DNA from: Qipengyuania mesophila
GTDB lineage: Bacteria > Pseudomonadota > Alphaproteobacteria > Sphingomonadales > Sphingomonadaceae
Direction of reading: 5' to 3'
Assembly (NCBI RefSeq): GCF_019711655.1
Contig: NZ_JAIGNU010000002.1
Coordinates: 620,001 to 684,000, forward strand
DNA: 64,000 nucleotides
Below the pieces are notes generated by a model. The model ran no database searches. It worked only from the letters and a program-made list of their open reading frames with translations, and was not told the DNA's origin. This document shows, piece by piece, positions 21,730 through 30,475 of the stretch. The position numbers were made by a program, and so were the translations under genes. Positions within the stretch are counted from its first letter, which is position 1; every line of letters begins with the position of its first letter.

Positions 21730-22697
21730 GAGGCTTCCTCTCTGTTTTCGCTGCGCCGCTGGGCCACCCATATCTTCACGACGAGTTCGCCATCGTCGAG
21801 GGCCACCGGTTCGTCGCCCGCAAAGCCGGCATCGGCCAACAACTCCGTCATCTGCCGATTTTCGAAACCAAGCCGGGCATGCGCGTGACGATCGCGCAGC
21901 TCTTCGTGCTGATGGGCCGCAAAATCGACGATCGCGATCCGCCCCTCGGGCCGCGTCACCCGGGCTGCCTCGGCGAGCGCCGAGCCCGGGTTCTGCGCGA
22001 AATGCAGTACCTGGTGGAACAGCACCGTATCAAAGCTGCCCGCCGCGAAGGGCAGCGAGGTGAAGTCGCCCTGCACCAGTTCGACCCGCTCGGTCGGCAG
22101 GTGTTGCAGCTTGGCCCGGGCCACCCGGAGCATGGCGAGGCTCTTGTCGAGCGCGACAATGCGCTCGGCACGTTCGGCGAAGAGTTCGGCCATCCGCCCG
22201 GTCCCGGTGCCTATGTCGAGCAGTCGACCGAGCGGCTGGCGCCCGAGAGCGTGGGCCAGTGCCGTCTCGACGGCCTCATCGGAGGAGTGCAATCGGCGCA
22301 ATTCGTCCCAGTCATCCGCATGCTCGGCGAAATAGGCCTGCGCCTCGCTTTCGCGGTGCCGGCGGATTTCGGCGAGCTTCCGGCGATCCTGTTCGCATTC
22401 CTCAGCAAATTCGGGATCAGCGGCTTCGGCCTCGACCAACAGCGTCGCGAGCGCGGCGCAGATCGGCGGCGCCTCGCTGGCGTTGGCGCGCGCGCGAAGG
22501 AACACCCAGCTGCCCTCGCGCCGACGTTCGGCGAGGCCGGCGTCGCACAGGATGCCGATATGGCGCGAGACGCGCGGCTGGCTCTGCCCGAGCACCTGCG
22601 CCACCTCGCCCACCGCGAGCTCCATCGAGCCGAGCAGGCGCATGATCCTGAGGCGCGTCGGATCGGCCAGCGAGCGGAAAACGGTCTCGGTACGCAT
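21726..22697 (-). CDS. ArsR-type regulator fused to a SAM methyltransferase
   Basis: The 323-residue protein joins an N-terminal winged helix (residues about 1-90; SLADPTRLRIMRLL and QSQPRVSRHIGIL form the ArsR HTH) to a class I methyltransferase (about 130-300). The SAM site is LLDIGTGTGRMAELF, with VQGDFTSLPF and an HQVLHF motif. No arsenic- or metal-binding cysteine pair is seen in the ArsR part. It leads the metF-metH operon and faces an AT-rich palindrome in its own promoter, so it probably represses this operon. The methyltransferase half may sense SAM or S-adenosylhomocysteine; this is inference from context and known ArsR-type methionine regulators. Confidence 0.9.
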   Translation of the reverse strand: MRTETVFRSLADPTRLRIMRLLGSMELAVGEVAQVLGQSQPRVSRHIGILCDAGLAERRREGSWVFLRARANASEAPPICAALATLLVEAEAADPEFAEECEQDRRKLAEIRRHRESEAQAYFAEHADDWDELRRLHSSDEAVETALAHALGRQPLGRLLDIGTGTGRMAELFAERAERIVALDKSLAMLRVARAKLQHLPTERVELVQGDFTSLPFAAGSFDTVLFHQVLHFAQNPGSALAEAARVTRPEGRIAIVDFAAHQHEELRDRHAHARLGFENRQMTELLADAGFAGDEPVALDDGELVVKIWVAQRRSENREEAS

Positions 22698-22708
22698 CGT
22701 GGGGAGAG

Positions 22709-22736
22709 CATATAAAGATATTTTTATATCTGTAAA
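22709..22736 (-). promoter_or_regulatory. Promoter and AT-rich palindromic operator of the met operon
   Basis: Within a GC-rich genome this 28-bp stretch is almost all A/T. On the minus strand TTTACA (22736-22731) and TATATG (22714-22709), 16 bp apart, make a plausible sigma-70 promoter. Two nested perfect palindromes cover the spacer: ATATAAA with TTTATAT (22710-22716 and 22723-22729), and GATAT with ATATC (22717-22721 and 22726-22730). Binding there would block RNA polymerase. If this -10 is used, the transcript starts a few bases before the ATG at 22697, giving an almost leaderless mRNA. Confidence 0.65.
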
Positions 22737-22828
22737 TCCATCTCGAACGCGTCCGGACGGCCTGCCCGCGCGACGAAAAACGCAGTCCAAACCGGATATT
22801 TACCAATCTGCGGAAAACTCGCCGCTTG

Positions 22829-24853
22829 ATGGTCCGTCATCCGCCCGATCACGCCGCCGAGCGCGAGCGTTTTACCGAAGACCTGCTCGCCATCATGACG
22901 GTGGAGGAGAAGGTCGGCCAGATCGCGCTCGTCCCGGCTCCCGAAGGTGAGACCGCAGACGAGGCCCTGCACGACCGGGTGCGCCGCGGCCTCGTGGGCG
23001 GCCTTACCGGCACCTGCCCGGCCGACGAACTGGCCACGCTCCAGCGCCTCGCGATCGAGGAATCGCGGCTCGGCATCCCCCTGTTGGTGGTCGATGCGCC
23101 GGGACGCGGAAGCGCCGTCGTCATGCCCAGCCCCTTCGCGCTGGCAACCAGCTGGTCGCCCGAAATGGTCGAACGCACCGCGCGGCAGATCGCCGCCGAG
23201 GCCCGCGACCGGGGCAAGACCTGGCTGCTCGGTCCCGAGGTGGTGCTGAGCGGCGGAAGCAGCGAGGACGATCTCGCGTCCAGCTGGGGCGCCTCGGCAA
23301 TGCTCGCTAGCCATCTTGCCTCGGCCATGGTGCGCGGACTGCAATTCTGGAACCAGGACGAAATCGGGGTACTCGCGTGCTTGCGAGTGGACGATCCCTC
23401 GTGGATCACGCGGCGCATCGACGAGCGATTTACGCAGAAGCTGCGGCTCGCGGCGCAGGTGCTGCGCGAAGCGGCCCCCGCCAGCGTCGCGCTCGGCTCC
23501 TTTCCCGCGACCGCGCCGGACAGTGGCGAAGCCGGCGAAGGCCCCAAACGGTCGATCGGTTGGCCGGGAGGCTTCGAAGGGATCGATCTCGCCGAATGGG
23601 CCGACATCGCCCGGGCGACCGGCCAGGACTCGGTCGAGGCGCCCTACGGTGGCCTCGCGGTGGAGCCCGTTCTCGAAGCTGTTGCGGATGGCCGGATTAC
23701 CCCTCGGCAGCTCGACGATGTCGTCCGCCGGGTGATCGGGGCCAAATACGATCTCGGCCTGTTCCACACCGAGGCACCCCGCTCACCGCTCACTTCGACC
23801 GCCTCGGTCGAGGAAGCGCGCGTCGTTGCGCTCGACGCCGCACGCCATTCGATAGCCCTGCTGCGCAACGAGCCGGCGCTGCTGCCCCTCGACAGGGCCT
23901 TGGGCGAGATCCTGGTCGTCGGCCAGGCTGCGGCCGACCGCACCCTGCCCGTCGCCGGGGCGCAGGCCGAAGCAATCAGCCTGATCGACGGACTCGACGC
24001 GCTCGATGTGGCGCATCGCTATGTCGCCGGCCTCTCCCTGCACCATGATCAGAGCCAGCCGCGCAGCGACAAGCTCGTCGATGCGGACCGTATGGCGATC
24101 GGCATGGCAAGCGAGGCCGCGCGCCGCGCAGGGACAGTCATCGTCGTTCTTGGCGAGGTGGGGAAGCGCTGCGAGGCCGAGCGGACACTGATCGAGGCGC
24201 TGCAGGCGACCAATCCCAACATCGTCCTGGTGACGCTCGGCTCGCGCCCCGTAGATCCGGTGATCCGCGATTCGAAACTGCCCTGCATCCTGCATGCCGG
24301 CGGGCTCGGCAGCATGTCGGGCAAGGCCATCGCCGAGGTGCTCACAGGTGCCTTCGCACCGTGCGCTCGCCTACCGCTGGCGCTGCTCGACGATGCGGGC
24401 GTGGGCCTCTCGTTCGGCCATGGCCTCGGCTATTCGGACTTCGGCCTCGGCGAAACCACGGTGGAGCTGAGCCACGACCGCGTGGTCGTGAGCACCGTGC
24501 TCCACAATGTGGGACGCTGCGCGGGCACGGAAACGGTCCAGATCTATCTGCGCCGTCCGAGGGGCCGCGGCCAGGCGGCGTCCGAACTGGCCGATTTCCA
24601 GCGCATCACGCTCGCGGCGAGCGAAAGTCGCCGTCTGATGTTCGAAATCGGGGGTAGCCAGCTCGGCCGCTTCGAGCGCCACGGAGGTTTCGTCATCGAT
24701 ACCGGCGTCTACGAGGTTGCGGTCGGACTTAGCGAAGCGCGCGCGCATGCCTCGAGGCTCTCGCTTCCGCGCGCAGTCGCCGAAGCCATGAGCCGCAGTC
24801 TCACATCGGGCCCCCTCCCCGCACTGTTCGGCAAGATGCGCCACGCCGGATAG
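22829..24853 (+). CDS. Degenerate GH3-like protein, probably not a glucosidase
   Basis: A 674-residue protein with the overall GH3 layout: an N-terminal barrel (MTVEEKVGQIALV), an alpha/beta sandwich (EARVVALDAARHSIALLRNE) and a C-terminal fibronectin-like domain. Key residues are lost. The substrate-binding KHF motif aligns with LRV near 185-187. The SYN-type motif is replaced by GSFPATAP. The nucleophile segment, normally GFVVSDW, reads GIDLAEW with Glu at 256 in place of Asp. There is no signal peptide, unlike the intact GH3 at 59734. A start at TTG 22826 is also possible. It may be a regulatory or binding relative, or have altered chemistry. It converges on the GH97 gene. Confidence 0.8.
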   Translation: MVRHPPDHAAERERFTEDLLAIMTVEEKVGQIALVPAPEGETADEALHDRVRRGLVGGLTGTCPADELATLQRLAIEESRLGIPLLVVDAPGRGSAVVMPSPFALATSWSPEMVERTARQIAAEARDRGKTWLLGPEVVLSGGSSEDDLASSWGASAMLASHLASAMVRGLQFWNQDEIGVLACLRVDDPSWITRRIDERFTQKLRLAAQVLREAAPASVALGSFPATAPDSGEAGEGPKRSIGWPGGFEGIDLAEWADIARATGQDSVEAPYGGLAVEPVLEAVADGRITPRQLDDVVRRVIGAKYDLGLFHTEAPRSPLTSTASVEEARVVALDAARHSIALLRNEPALLPLDRALGEILVVGQAAADRTLPVAGAQAEAISLIDGLDALDVAHRYVAGLSLHHDQSQPRSDKLVDADRMAIGMASEAARRAGTVIVVLGEVGKRCEAERTLIEALQATNPNIVLVTLGSRPVDPVIRDSKLPCILHAGGLGSMSGKAIAEVLTGAFAPCARLPLALLDDAGVGLSFGHGLGYSDFGLGETTVELSHDRVVVSTVLHNVGRCAGTETVQIYLRRPRGRGQAASELADFQRITLAASESRRLMFEIGGSQLGRFERHGGFVIDTGVYEVAVGLSEARAHASRLSLPRAVAEAMSRSLTSGPLPALFGKMRHAG

Positions 24854-24996
24854 GGCGGACCGGCGCACGGCGCAGATTTCCGCGCAAGGCCATCCTCGAT
24901 CTCGCCGAACGCCCTGGCAGGCTGCGGCATCGGGGGCTCGACGAGCTGACCCTCAAAGCGCGCCTGCGCTCGCCGGCACATGAGCGTGACCGGCGG

Positions 24997-27018
24997 CTAG
25001 AGCGGGACGAAACGCACCGCGAAGCCCCCGCCCGGCGCCATCCGGAGGTCGAGCGTTTCGCCCGCCCTTACCTCGCGCTGCTCGATCACGATGTCGAACC
25101 GCGTCGGCCCCTCGAAGTTCGACGTCGCGGCATCGCGATAGATCTCGGCGCGATAACGCTTACCCGGATCGAGGAAGTCGAGCTTGATCGGCGTCTCGCG
25201 CGCCTCGGCATCGGTGCCGCCGCCGAGATACCATTCCTCGCTGCCCCGATCCTTGCGCGCCGTGACGACGTAATCGCCCACTTCGGCAGCGAGAATCCGA
25301 CTTTCCGCCCAGTCGGTCGGTACGTCCTTGATGAACTGGAAGGCGCCAGCATGCTCGGCATAGTGTTCGGGCAGGTCGGCGGCCATCTGGATCGGCGAAT
25401 AGACGAGAACGTATTCGGCAAGCGCGCGCGCCATCGTCATCTGCAGCGGCTGGCCACGCCCCTCGAGGCTGAGGATACCCGGCGTATAGTCCATCGGGCC
25501 CGACAGCAGGCGGGTGAAGACCATCGTCGGCACATGGTCCGGCCCGTTGGGCGGCGAACCCCAGGCGTTGAATTCCATGCCCCGCGCACCTTCGCGGGCG
25601 ACCCAATTGGGATAGGTGCGGCGCAGGCCGGTATCCTTGACCGGCTCGTGCGGGTTGATCGCGATGTGCCGCTTGGCCGCCTCGGTCACGACCTTGAGGT
25701 GGTGGCGCTGCATCACCTGGCTTTCGGTGCATTCGCGCGTCTCGCTGCCGTCCTCATGAACGTAGCGCAGGTTGCACGCATCGGTGACATAGCCGCTCTT
25801 GATCGTCTTCACGCCGCGCGCGGCCATCAGGTCGAGCCCGGCTTCGAGCTGGGTCTCGTAATTGCCGACATCGCCGCTGGTCTCATGGTGGCCGATGATC
25901 GGCACGCCCTTTTCGGCGGCGTAACGCGCCAGTTCTTCGAAATCGTAGTCGGGATAGGCCTCGGTGAAGCTGAATTCATTGCCGTTGAAGAACCAGTTGC
26001 CGTCCCAGCCGATATTCCAGCCTTCGACCAGCACGCCTTCGAAGCCGTTCTCCGCGGCGAAATCGATATAGCGCTTCACATTGGCGGTGTTGGCACCGTG
26101 CTTCGGCCCCGAACCCCAGCTCTCTTCATCGAGGTGGAGCGACCACCAGACGCCGACATATTTGTGCGGCTTGAACCAGCTGACGTCGCCAAGCTTGTTG
26201 GGCTCGTTGAGATTGAGCTCGACAAGGCTCTCTGCCAGTCCCGCCGCATCGTCCGAGACCCGAATCGTGCGCCACGGCGTGGCGAAGGGCACCTCGCGCG
26301 TGGCGCGTGCGGCGCCCGATCCGGTGGGCGCGAGCGTGGCCCGGAAATGCGTGCCCGTCGTCCGCTTGACCCACATGCCCGCGAAATCGACCAGCTCCGC
26401 CTCGTGGATCGCGACATGCGTGCCGTTCTCCAAGCGGAAGGTCAGCGGCGTGTGTGCGACCGAGACCGCATCGATCGGCGTTTCTTCGTAGAGATATTCG
26501 TAGCGGTTCCACTCGCCGCCCGGAATCCACCATGCAGTGCCGTTCTGCGCCAGGTTGAATTCGGTGAGCTCGTCGGCGACGTTAATCGTCTCGCCCATGC
26601 TTTTGTCGTCGAACACGTAGCGGAAGGCCACGGCGTCGTCGAAGACGCGGAAGACGACGCCGAAGCGGCGATGCACCTCGCTGTCCTCTTCGAAGCGGAC
26701 CGTCAGCTCGTTGTGATGATCGCGGACGTAGCGCTGCTCGCCCCAGGGCTGTTCCCAGGTCTCGTCATGACTTTCGCGCTTGGCGCCGACGACCTTCAGG
26801 CGCCGCTCGAGCTTGTCCTGGTCGGTCAGCAGGAAACCGAGACGGCTCTCGGTCAGCACCGCTTCGCCGCGCTTGTCGACACGGTAGAAGGGGCGCCCCT
26901 CGCCATTGACGTCGACCGTGACCGTGATCGCTCCGTCAGGCGAGGTGACGGTTTCCTCGGCGAGCGCCGGCGCGGCGGAGAACAGCGCGAGGGCGGCAAG
27001 AATGCGGGCAGGTTTCAC
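24997..27018 (-). CDS. GH97 alpha-glucosidase (SusB-like)
   Basis: A 673-residue exported protein with GTG start overlapping the upstream GH13 stop (GTGA) and a signal peptide (ILAALALFSAAPALA). An N-terminal GH97 beta-sandwich is followed by the catalytic barrel from about 270, then a small C-terminal sandwich ending GGGFAVRFVPL. The acidic residues expected for the inverting subgroup are present in GHHETSG, INPHEPVKDTG and REGARGMEFNAW. The enzyme should release glucose from the non-reducing end of malto-oligosaccharides in the periplasm. It is the last gene of the maltose operon that begins at the tryptophan-halogenase-like gene. Confidence 0.93.
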   Translation of the reverse strand: MKPARILAALALFSAAPALAEETVTSPDGAITVTVDVNGEGRPFYRVDKRGEAVLTESRLGFLLTDQDKLERRLKVVGAKRESHDETWEQPWGEQRYVRDHHNELTVRFEEDSEVHRRFGVVFRVFDDAVAFRYVFDDKSMGETINVADELTEFNLAQNGTAWWIPGGEWNRYEYLYEETPIDAVSVAHTPLTFRLENGTHVAIHEAELVDFAGMWVKRTTGTHFRATLAPTGSGAARATREVPFATPWRTIRVSDDAAGLAESLVELNLNEPNKLGDVSWFKPHKYVGVWWSLHLDEESWGSGPKHGANTANVKRYIDFAAENGFEGVLVEGWNIGWDGNWFFNGNEFSFTEAYPDYDFEELARYAAEKGVPIIGHHETSGDVGNYETQLEAGLDLMAARGVKTIKSGYVTDACNLRYVHEDGSETRECTESQVMQRHHLKVVTEAAKRHIAINPHEPVKDTGLRRTYPNWVAREGARGMEFNAWGSPPNGPDHVPTMVFTRLLSGPMDYTPGILSLEGRGQPLQMTMARALAEYVLVYSPIQMAADLPEHYAEHAGAFQFIKDVPTDWAESRILAAEVGDYVVTARKDRGSEEWYLGGGTDAEARETPIKLDFLDPGKRYRAEIYRDAATSNFEGPTRFDIVIEQREVRAGETLDLRMAPGGGFAVRFVPL

Positions 27019-28640
27019 AGTTCGATCACCAGAGCACTGAAGGGGGGCAGGCTTGACGGCGTGGCAGCGTTGGTCGCGGCGAGGACGTTGCCGGTTGCAA
27101 GGTCGGCGGGCGGTGTCACCTCGAAGGAGCCGAGATTGAACAGGCAGCGGACATGCTGTCCCTCGCCCGCGCGTTCGATCACGAAGAGATCGCCGACGCT
27201 TTCGCAACGCGCCACCGCGCCGTGATGCAGCGCCGGATTGGCACGCCGCAGAGCGATCATGGCGCGGGTGTGGTGGAGCAGGGATTCCGCGCCGCCCTCC
27301 TGCGCCTCGACCGAACGTTCGGCGTTCTCTTCACCTACCGGGAGCCATGGCTCGCCAGACGTAAAGCCACAGTGCCGGGCGTCCGCTTCCCACGGCATCG
27401 GGGTGCGCGCACCGTCGCGGCTTAACGTGAGAGGCCAATTGGCGATCGCCTCGGGATCGTGGAGCTGGTCGAAGGGAATATCGACCTGCGTCAGGCCCAG
27501 TTCCTCGCCGTAATAGAGAATGATGTTGCCGCGCAGGCAGGCAAGCAGCGTCATCTTCATCCGCGCGGCGCGGTCGCGGTGCTCGGGCAGCCACCAGCGG
27601 CTCACCGCACGCGGTGCATCGTGGTTCTCGAAGGCCCAGCTCGGCCAGCCCACGCCGTCCTCGTCGGGCCATTCGGCAAGCGCAGCGCAGATCGCGCCGG
27701 GGGTCAGCCTTTCGGCATAGAGAAAATTGAAACCATAGGCCGAATTGAGATGCGTCTCGCCCGCGGTGAAGGCTTTCATTTCGGCCTCAGCCTCGTCGCC
27801 GCCCACTTCGGCGACGGTGAAGACGCCGTCGTATTCGTCGGTCAGCGCGCGGATCCGCTCGATGAAAGCCGGGATGTCGGGATGCGACATGTTGTATTTC
27901 TTGAGCTGGAAATCGAACGGCCGCGTGCGCAGCCTGTCGGTCGCCGGCGCGGGCGGATTGTCGCGCAATTCGGGGTCGTGCATCGCGAAGTTCAGCGCGT
28001 CGATGCGGAAGCCGTCGACGCCGCGATCGAGCCAGAAGCGCATAACGTCCAGAATGGCGTCCTGCACGGCGCGATTGTGCATGTTGAGCTGCGGCTGCGA
28101 GCTGAGGAAGTTGTGCAGGTAATACTGCCCGCGCCTCGCATCCCACGTCCACGCGGGGCCGCCGAATACGGACTGCCAGTTCGACGGTGGCGACCCGTCA
28201 GGCTTGGCGTCGGCCCAGACATACCAATCGCTTTTCGGATTGCTCCTGTCGGAGCGGCTTTCGGCAAACCACGGATGCTCGTCCGAGGTGTGCGAATAGA
28301 CCTGGTCGATGAGAACCTTGAGGCCGAGTTCGTGCGCGCGGGCAACCAGTGCGTCGAAATCGGCCAGCGTCCCGAAGATCGGATCGACGTCGCAATAGTC
28401 CGACACGTCGTAGCCGAAATCCTTCATCGGCGAGGTGAAGAATGGCGAGATCCAGATCGCATCGACGCCTAGGCTTGCGACGTGCGGCAGGCGCCGGGTG
28501 ATGCCCGGCAGGTCGCCGATCCCGTCGCCGTTCGAGTCCTGGAAGCTGCGCGGATAGATCTGGTAGATCGCCGCGCCCTTCCACCAGGGGCTCGCGACTG
28601 TGACACCGGTACGCTTCGTCTGTGGATCGGCGCGGTTCAT
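27015..28640 (-). CDS. GH13 alpha-glucosidase (oligo-1,6-glucosidase type)
   Basis: A 541-residue enzyme without signal peptide, hence cytoplasmic. The GH13 core is clear: WWKGAAIYQIYPRSFQDSNGDGIGDL at the start (conserved region), nucleophile Asp in GFRIDALN, acid/base Glu in VAEVGG, and the stabilising Asp in FENHDAPR. This is the subgroup of alpha-glucosidases that hydrolyse short malto-oligosaccharides and sucrose-like substrates. The ATG at 28640 overlaps the stop of the next GH13 (ATGA), which fixes the start eight codons inside the longest frame. It would degrade sugars brought in by the MFS permease. Confidence 0.94.
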   Translation of the reverse strand: MNRADPQTKRTGVTVASPWWKGAAIYQIYPRSFQDSNGDGIGDLPGITRRLPHVASLGVDAIWISPFFTSPMKDFGYDVSDYCDVDPIFGTLADFDALVARAHELGLKVLIDQVYSHTSDEHPWFAESRSDRSNPKSDWYVWADAKPDGSPPSNWQSVFGGPAWTWDARRGQYYLHNFLSSQPQLNMHNRAVQDAILDVMRFWLDRGVDGFRIDALNFAMHDPELRDNPPAPATDRLRTRPFDFQLKKYNMSHPDIPAFIERIRALTDEYDGVFTVAEVGGDEAEAEMKAFTAGETHLNSAYGFNFLYAERLTPGAICAALAEWPDEDGVGWPSWAFENHDAPRAVSRWWLPEHRDRAARMKMTLLACLRGNIILYYGEELGLTQVDIPFDQLHDPEAIANWPLTLSRDGARTPMPWEADARHCGFTSGEPWLPVGEENAERSVEAQEGGAESLLHHTRAMIALRRANPALHHGAVARCESVGDLFVIERAGEGQHVRCLFNLGSFEVTPPADLATGNVLAATNAATPSSLPPFSALVIEL

Positions 28641-30475
28641 TCGGCCGTCTCCGAGACGCGGCACAGCGCCCAGCCGAAGGCGGGCAGCGTGAAGGCCGCG
28701 CTGCCCGGTGCCGTCACCGCCGCCGGGCAGGTGCCGGCGAGCGTCTCGAAGCTGCGCGCGTCGTAGCCCAGCGCGACATTCGCGGCGCGCTCCTCGCCCA
28801 AAGTGTTGAACACGGCGAGATATTCGGCGCCGCTTTCGGGATCGAAACGGCTCACCGCGAAGATGCCCGCTTCCTGTTCGTAGTGACGGACCACCTGGCG
28901 TCCGCGGGTCAGTGCCGGATGCTCCCGGCGGATGGCGCTGAACTCGGCGATCAGCCGGAACAGCGGATGGTTCTCGTCGAAATTGCTCGCTGCCGTGGTC
29001 GCATCGGTGCCGATCAGCGCGTTGTCGTTGTAGACCGCGGTCCTCGAGGGCATCATGTCCTCGCGCGCCAGCTGGTCGCCGCCGTCGCCGACGAAGCCTT
29101 GCTCGTCGCCGTAATAGATCACCGGGCTGCCGCGCAGCGTCAGCATCATGGCATGGCCGAGCATGACCCGGGCGAGCAGTTCCTCCTGCGAGATGTCGGG
29201 CTTGTCGGCTTTGATCAGCGTCGAAAAGCGCCCCATGTCGTGATTGCCGAGGAAGGTCGGCAGCGCTCGCGCCGCATCCTCGCCGCCCTCATAGAGCACA
29301 TCCCCGTCGAACATATGCGCGAGGACCACCGTACCCTGGTCGCGCCCCAGCAAGTCGCGCATCGCCGCCTGGAAGGCGAAATCGAGCACCGCGGGCAGCA
29401 TATCGCGGCGGGTGTATTGCGCGATGTAGCCGCTGTCGGGCACGTCCTTGTAGACCTCGCCGAACATGTGGAAGTTCGGGATTCCGTTCTCGTGCGCGAC
29501 CTCTTCCAGCGCCGGGACGAAGGCCTGCCAGAAGCCCGGATCGACATGCCGCGCGGTATCGATGCGGAAGCCGTCGACGCCGAAATCGCGCACCCAGCTG
29601 GCAAAGATATCGATCATCCCGGCGCGCACGCGCGGGTGCTCGGTGAAAAGGTCGTCGAGCCCGGAGAAGTCGCCGAAACGGCTGTCCTCTCCGGTGAAGC
29701 TGCTGTTGCCGCGATTGTGGTAATAGATCGGATCGTTGAGCCAGGCGGGGACCTTGACGTCCTTCTCTGCCGCCGGAACGACCGGCTCGTAGGCATAGTT
29801 CGGATCGACCAGCCCGGCGAAATTCTCCACCGAACTGTCCTCGTCGCCCCTGAAGTCCGGATTGATCGGCGCGCCATCGGGAGTGCCGCGGGTCGAATAG
29901 GGATAGTCGCCCTTGCTGCGGTACTCGTAATTGGTCGCGTCGCCATCGGCGTAGGTAATCACGTCGGCGGTGTGGTTGGTGATGATGTCCATATAGACCT
30001 TCATCCCCCGCGCATGCGCCGCATCGACGAAGGCCTTGAACTCCGCGCGCGTGCCGAAATGGCTGTCGGGACGCGTGAAATCGGTCACCCAATAGCCGTG
30101 ATAGCCCGCGCTCTCCTGTCCGTCCGGGCCCTGCACCGGCTTGTTCTGGAAGATCGGCGCGAACCAGATCGCGGTAACGCCGAGGCGTTCGAGATAGTCG
30201 AGCCGCTCGGTCAGCCCCTTGAGGTCGCCGCCGTGGAAGAAGCCCTTGGCAGCAGGGTCGTAGCCCGTCTTCAGACGATCGCCCTTGAAGCCGCCCTTGT
30301 CGTTCGCCTTGTCGCCGTTCTCGAAACGGTCCGGGAGGACGAAATAGACGATCTCCTCGGACGGTTCGCGGGCGCGGAAGCTGGTGTCGCCCGCCCCCTT
30401 CTGCGCATGCGCACATGTGGCGATCGCCATGGCGGCGAGCGGCATGGCCAGCAGGGCGGACTTCAGTTTACTCAC
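28637..30475 (-). CDS. Exported GH13 alpha-amylase / cyclomaltodextrinase-like enzyme
   Basis: The 612-residue product begins at a GTG overlapping the halogenase stop (GTGA) and has a signal peptide ending AHAQ. GH13 catalytic residues are present: nucleophile in GFRIDTARHV, acid/base in MFGEVYKDV, third acid in FLGNHDMGRF. A C-terminal beta domain ends with PAFGWALCRV. It is expected in the periplasm, cutting starch or dextrin fragments delivered by the TonB receptor. Related enzymes occur in malA-type clusters of Caulobacter and sphingomonads. Precise specificity (amylase, neopullulanase, cyclomaltodextrinase) cannot be read. Confidence 0.93.
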   Translation of the reverse strand: MSKLKSALLAMPLAAMAIATCAHAQKGAGDTSFRAREPSEEIVYFVLPDRFENGDKANDKGGFKGDRLKTGYDPAAKGFFHGGDLKGLTERLDYLERLGVTAIWFAPIFQNKPVQGPDGQESAGYHGYWVTDFTRPDSHFGTRAEFKAFVDAAHARGMKVYMDIITNHTADVITYADGDATNYEYRSKGDYPYSTRGTPDGAPINPDFRGDEDSSVENFAGLVDPNYAYEPVVPAAEKDVKVPAWLNDPIYYHNRGNSSFTGEDSRFGDFSGLDDLFTEHPRVRAGMIDIFASWVRDFGVDGFRIDTARHVDPGFWQAFVPALEEVAHENGIPNFHMFGEVYKDVPDSGYIAQYTRRDMLPAVLDFAFQAAMRDLLGRDQGTVVLAHMFDGDVLYEGGEDAARALPTFLGNHDMGRFSTLIKADKPDISQEELLARVMLGHAMMLTLRGSPVIYYGDEQGFVGDGGDQLAREDMMPSRTAVYNDNALIGTDATTAASNFDENHPLFRLIAEFSAIRREHPALTRGRQVVRHYEQEAGIFAVSRFDPESGAEYLAVFNTLGEERAANVALGYDARSFETLAGTCPAAVTAPGSAAFTLPAFGWALCRVSETAE

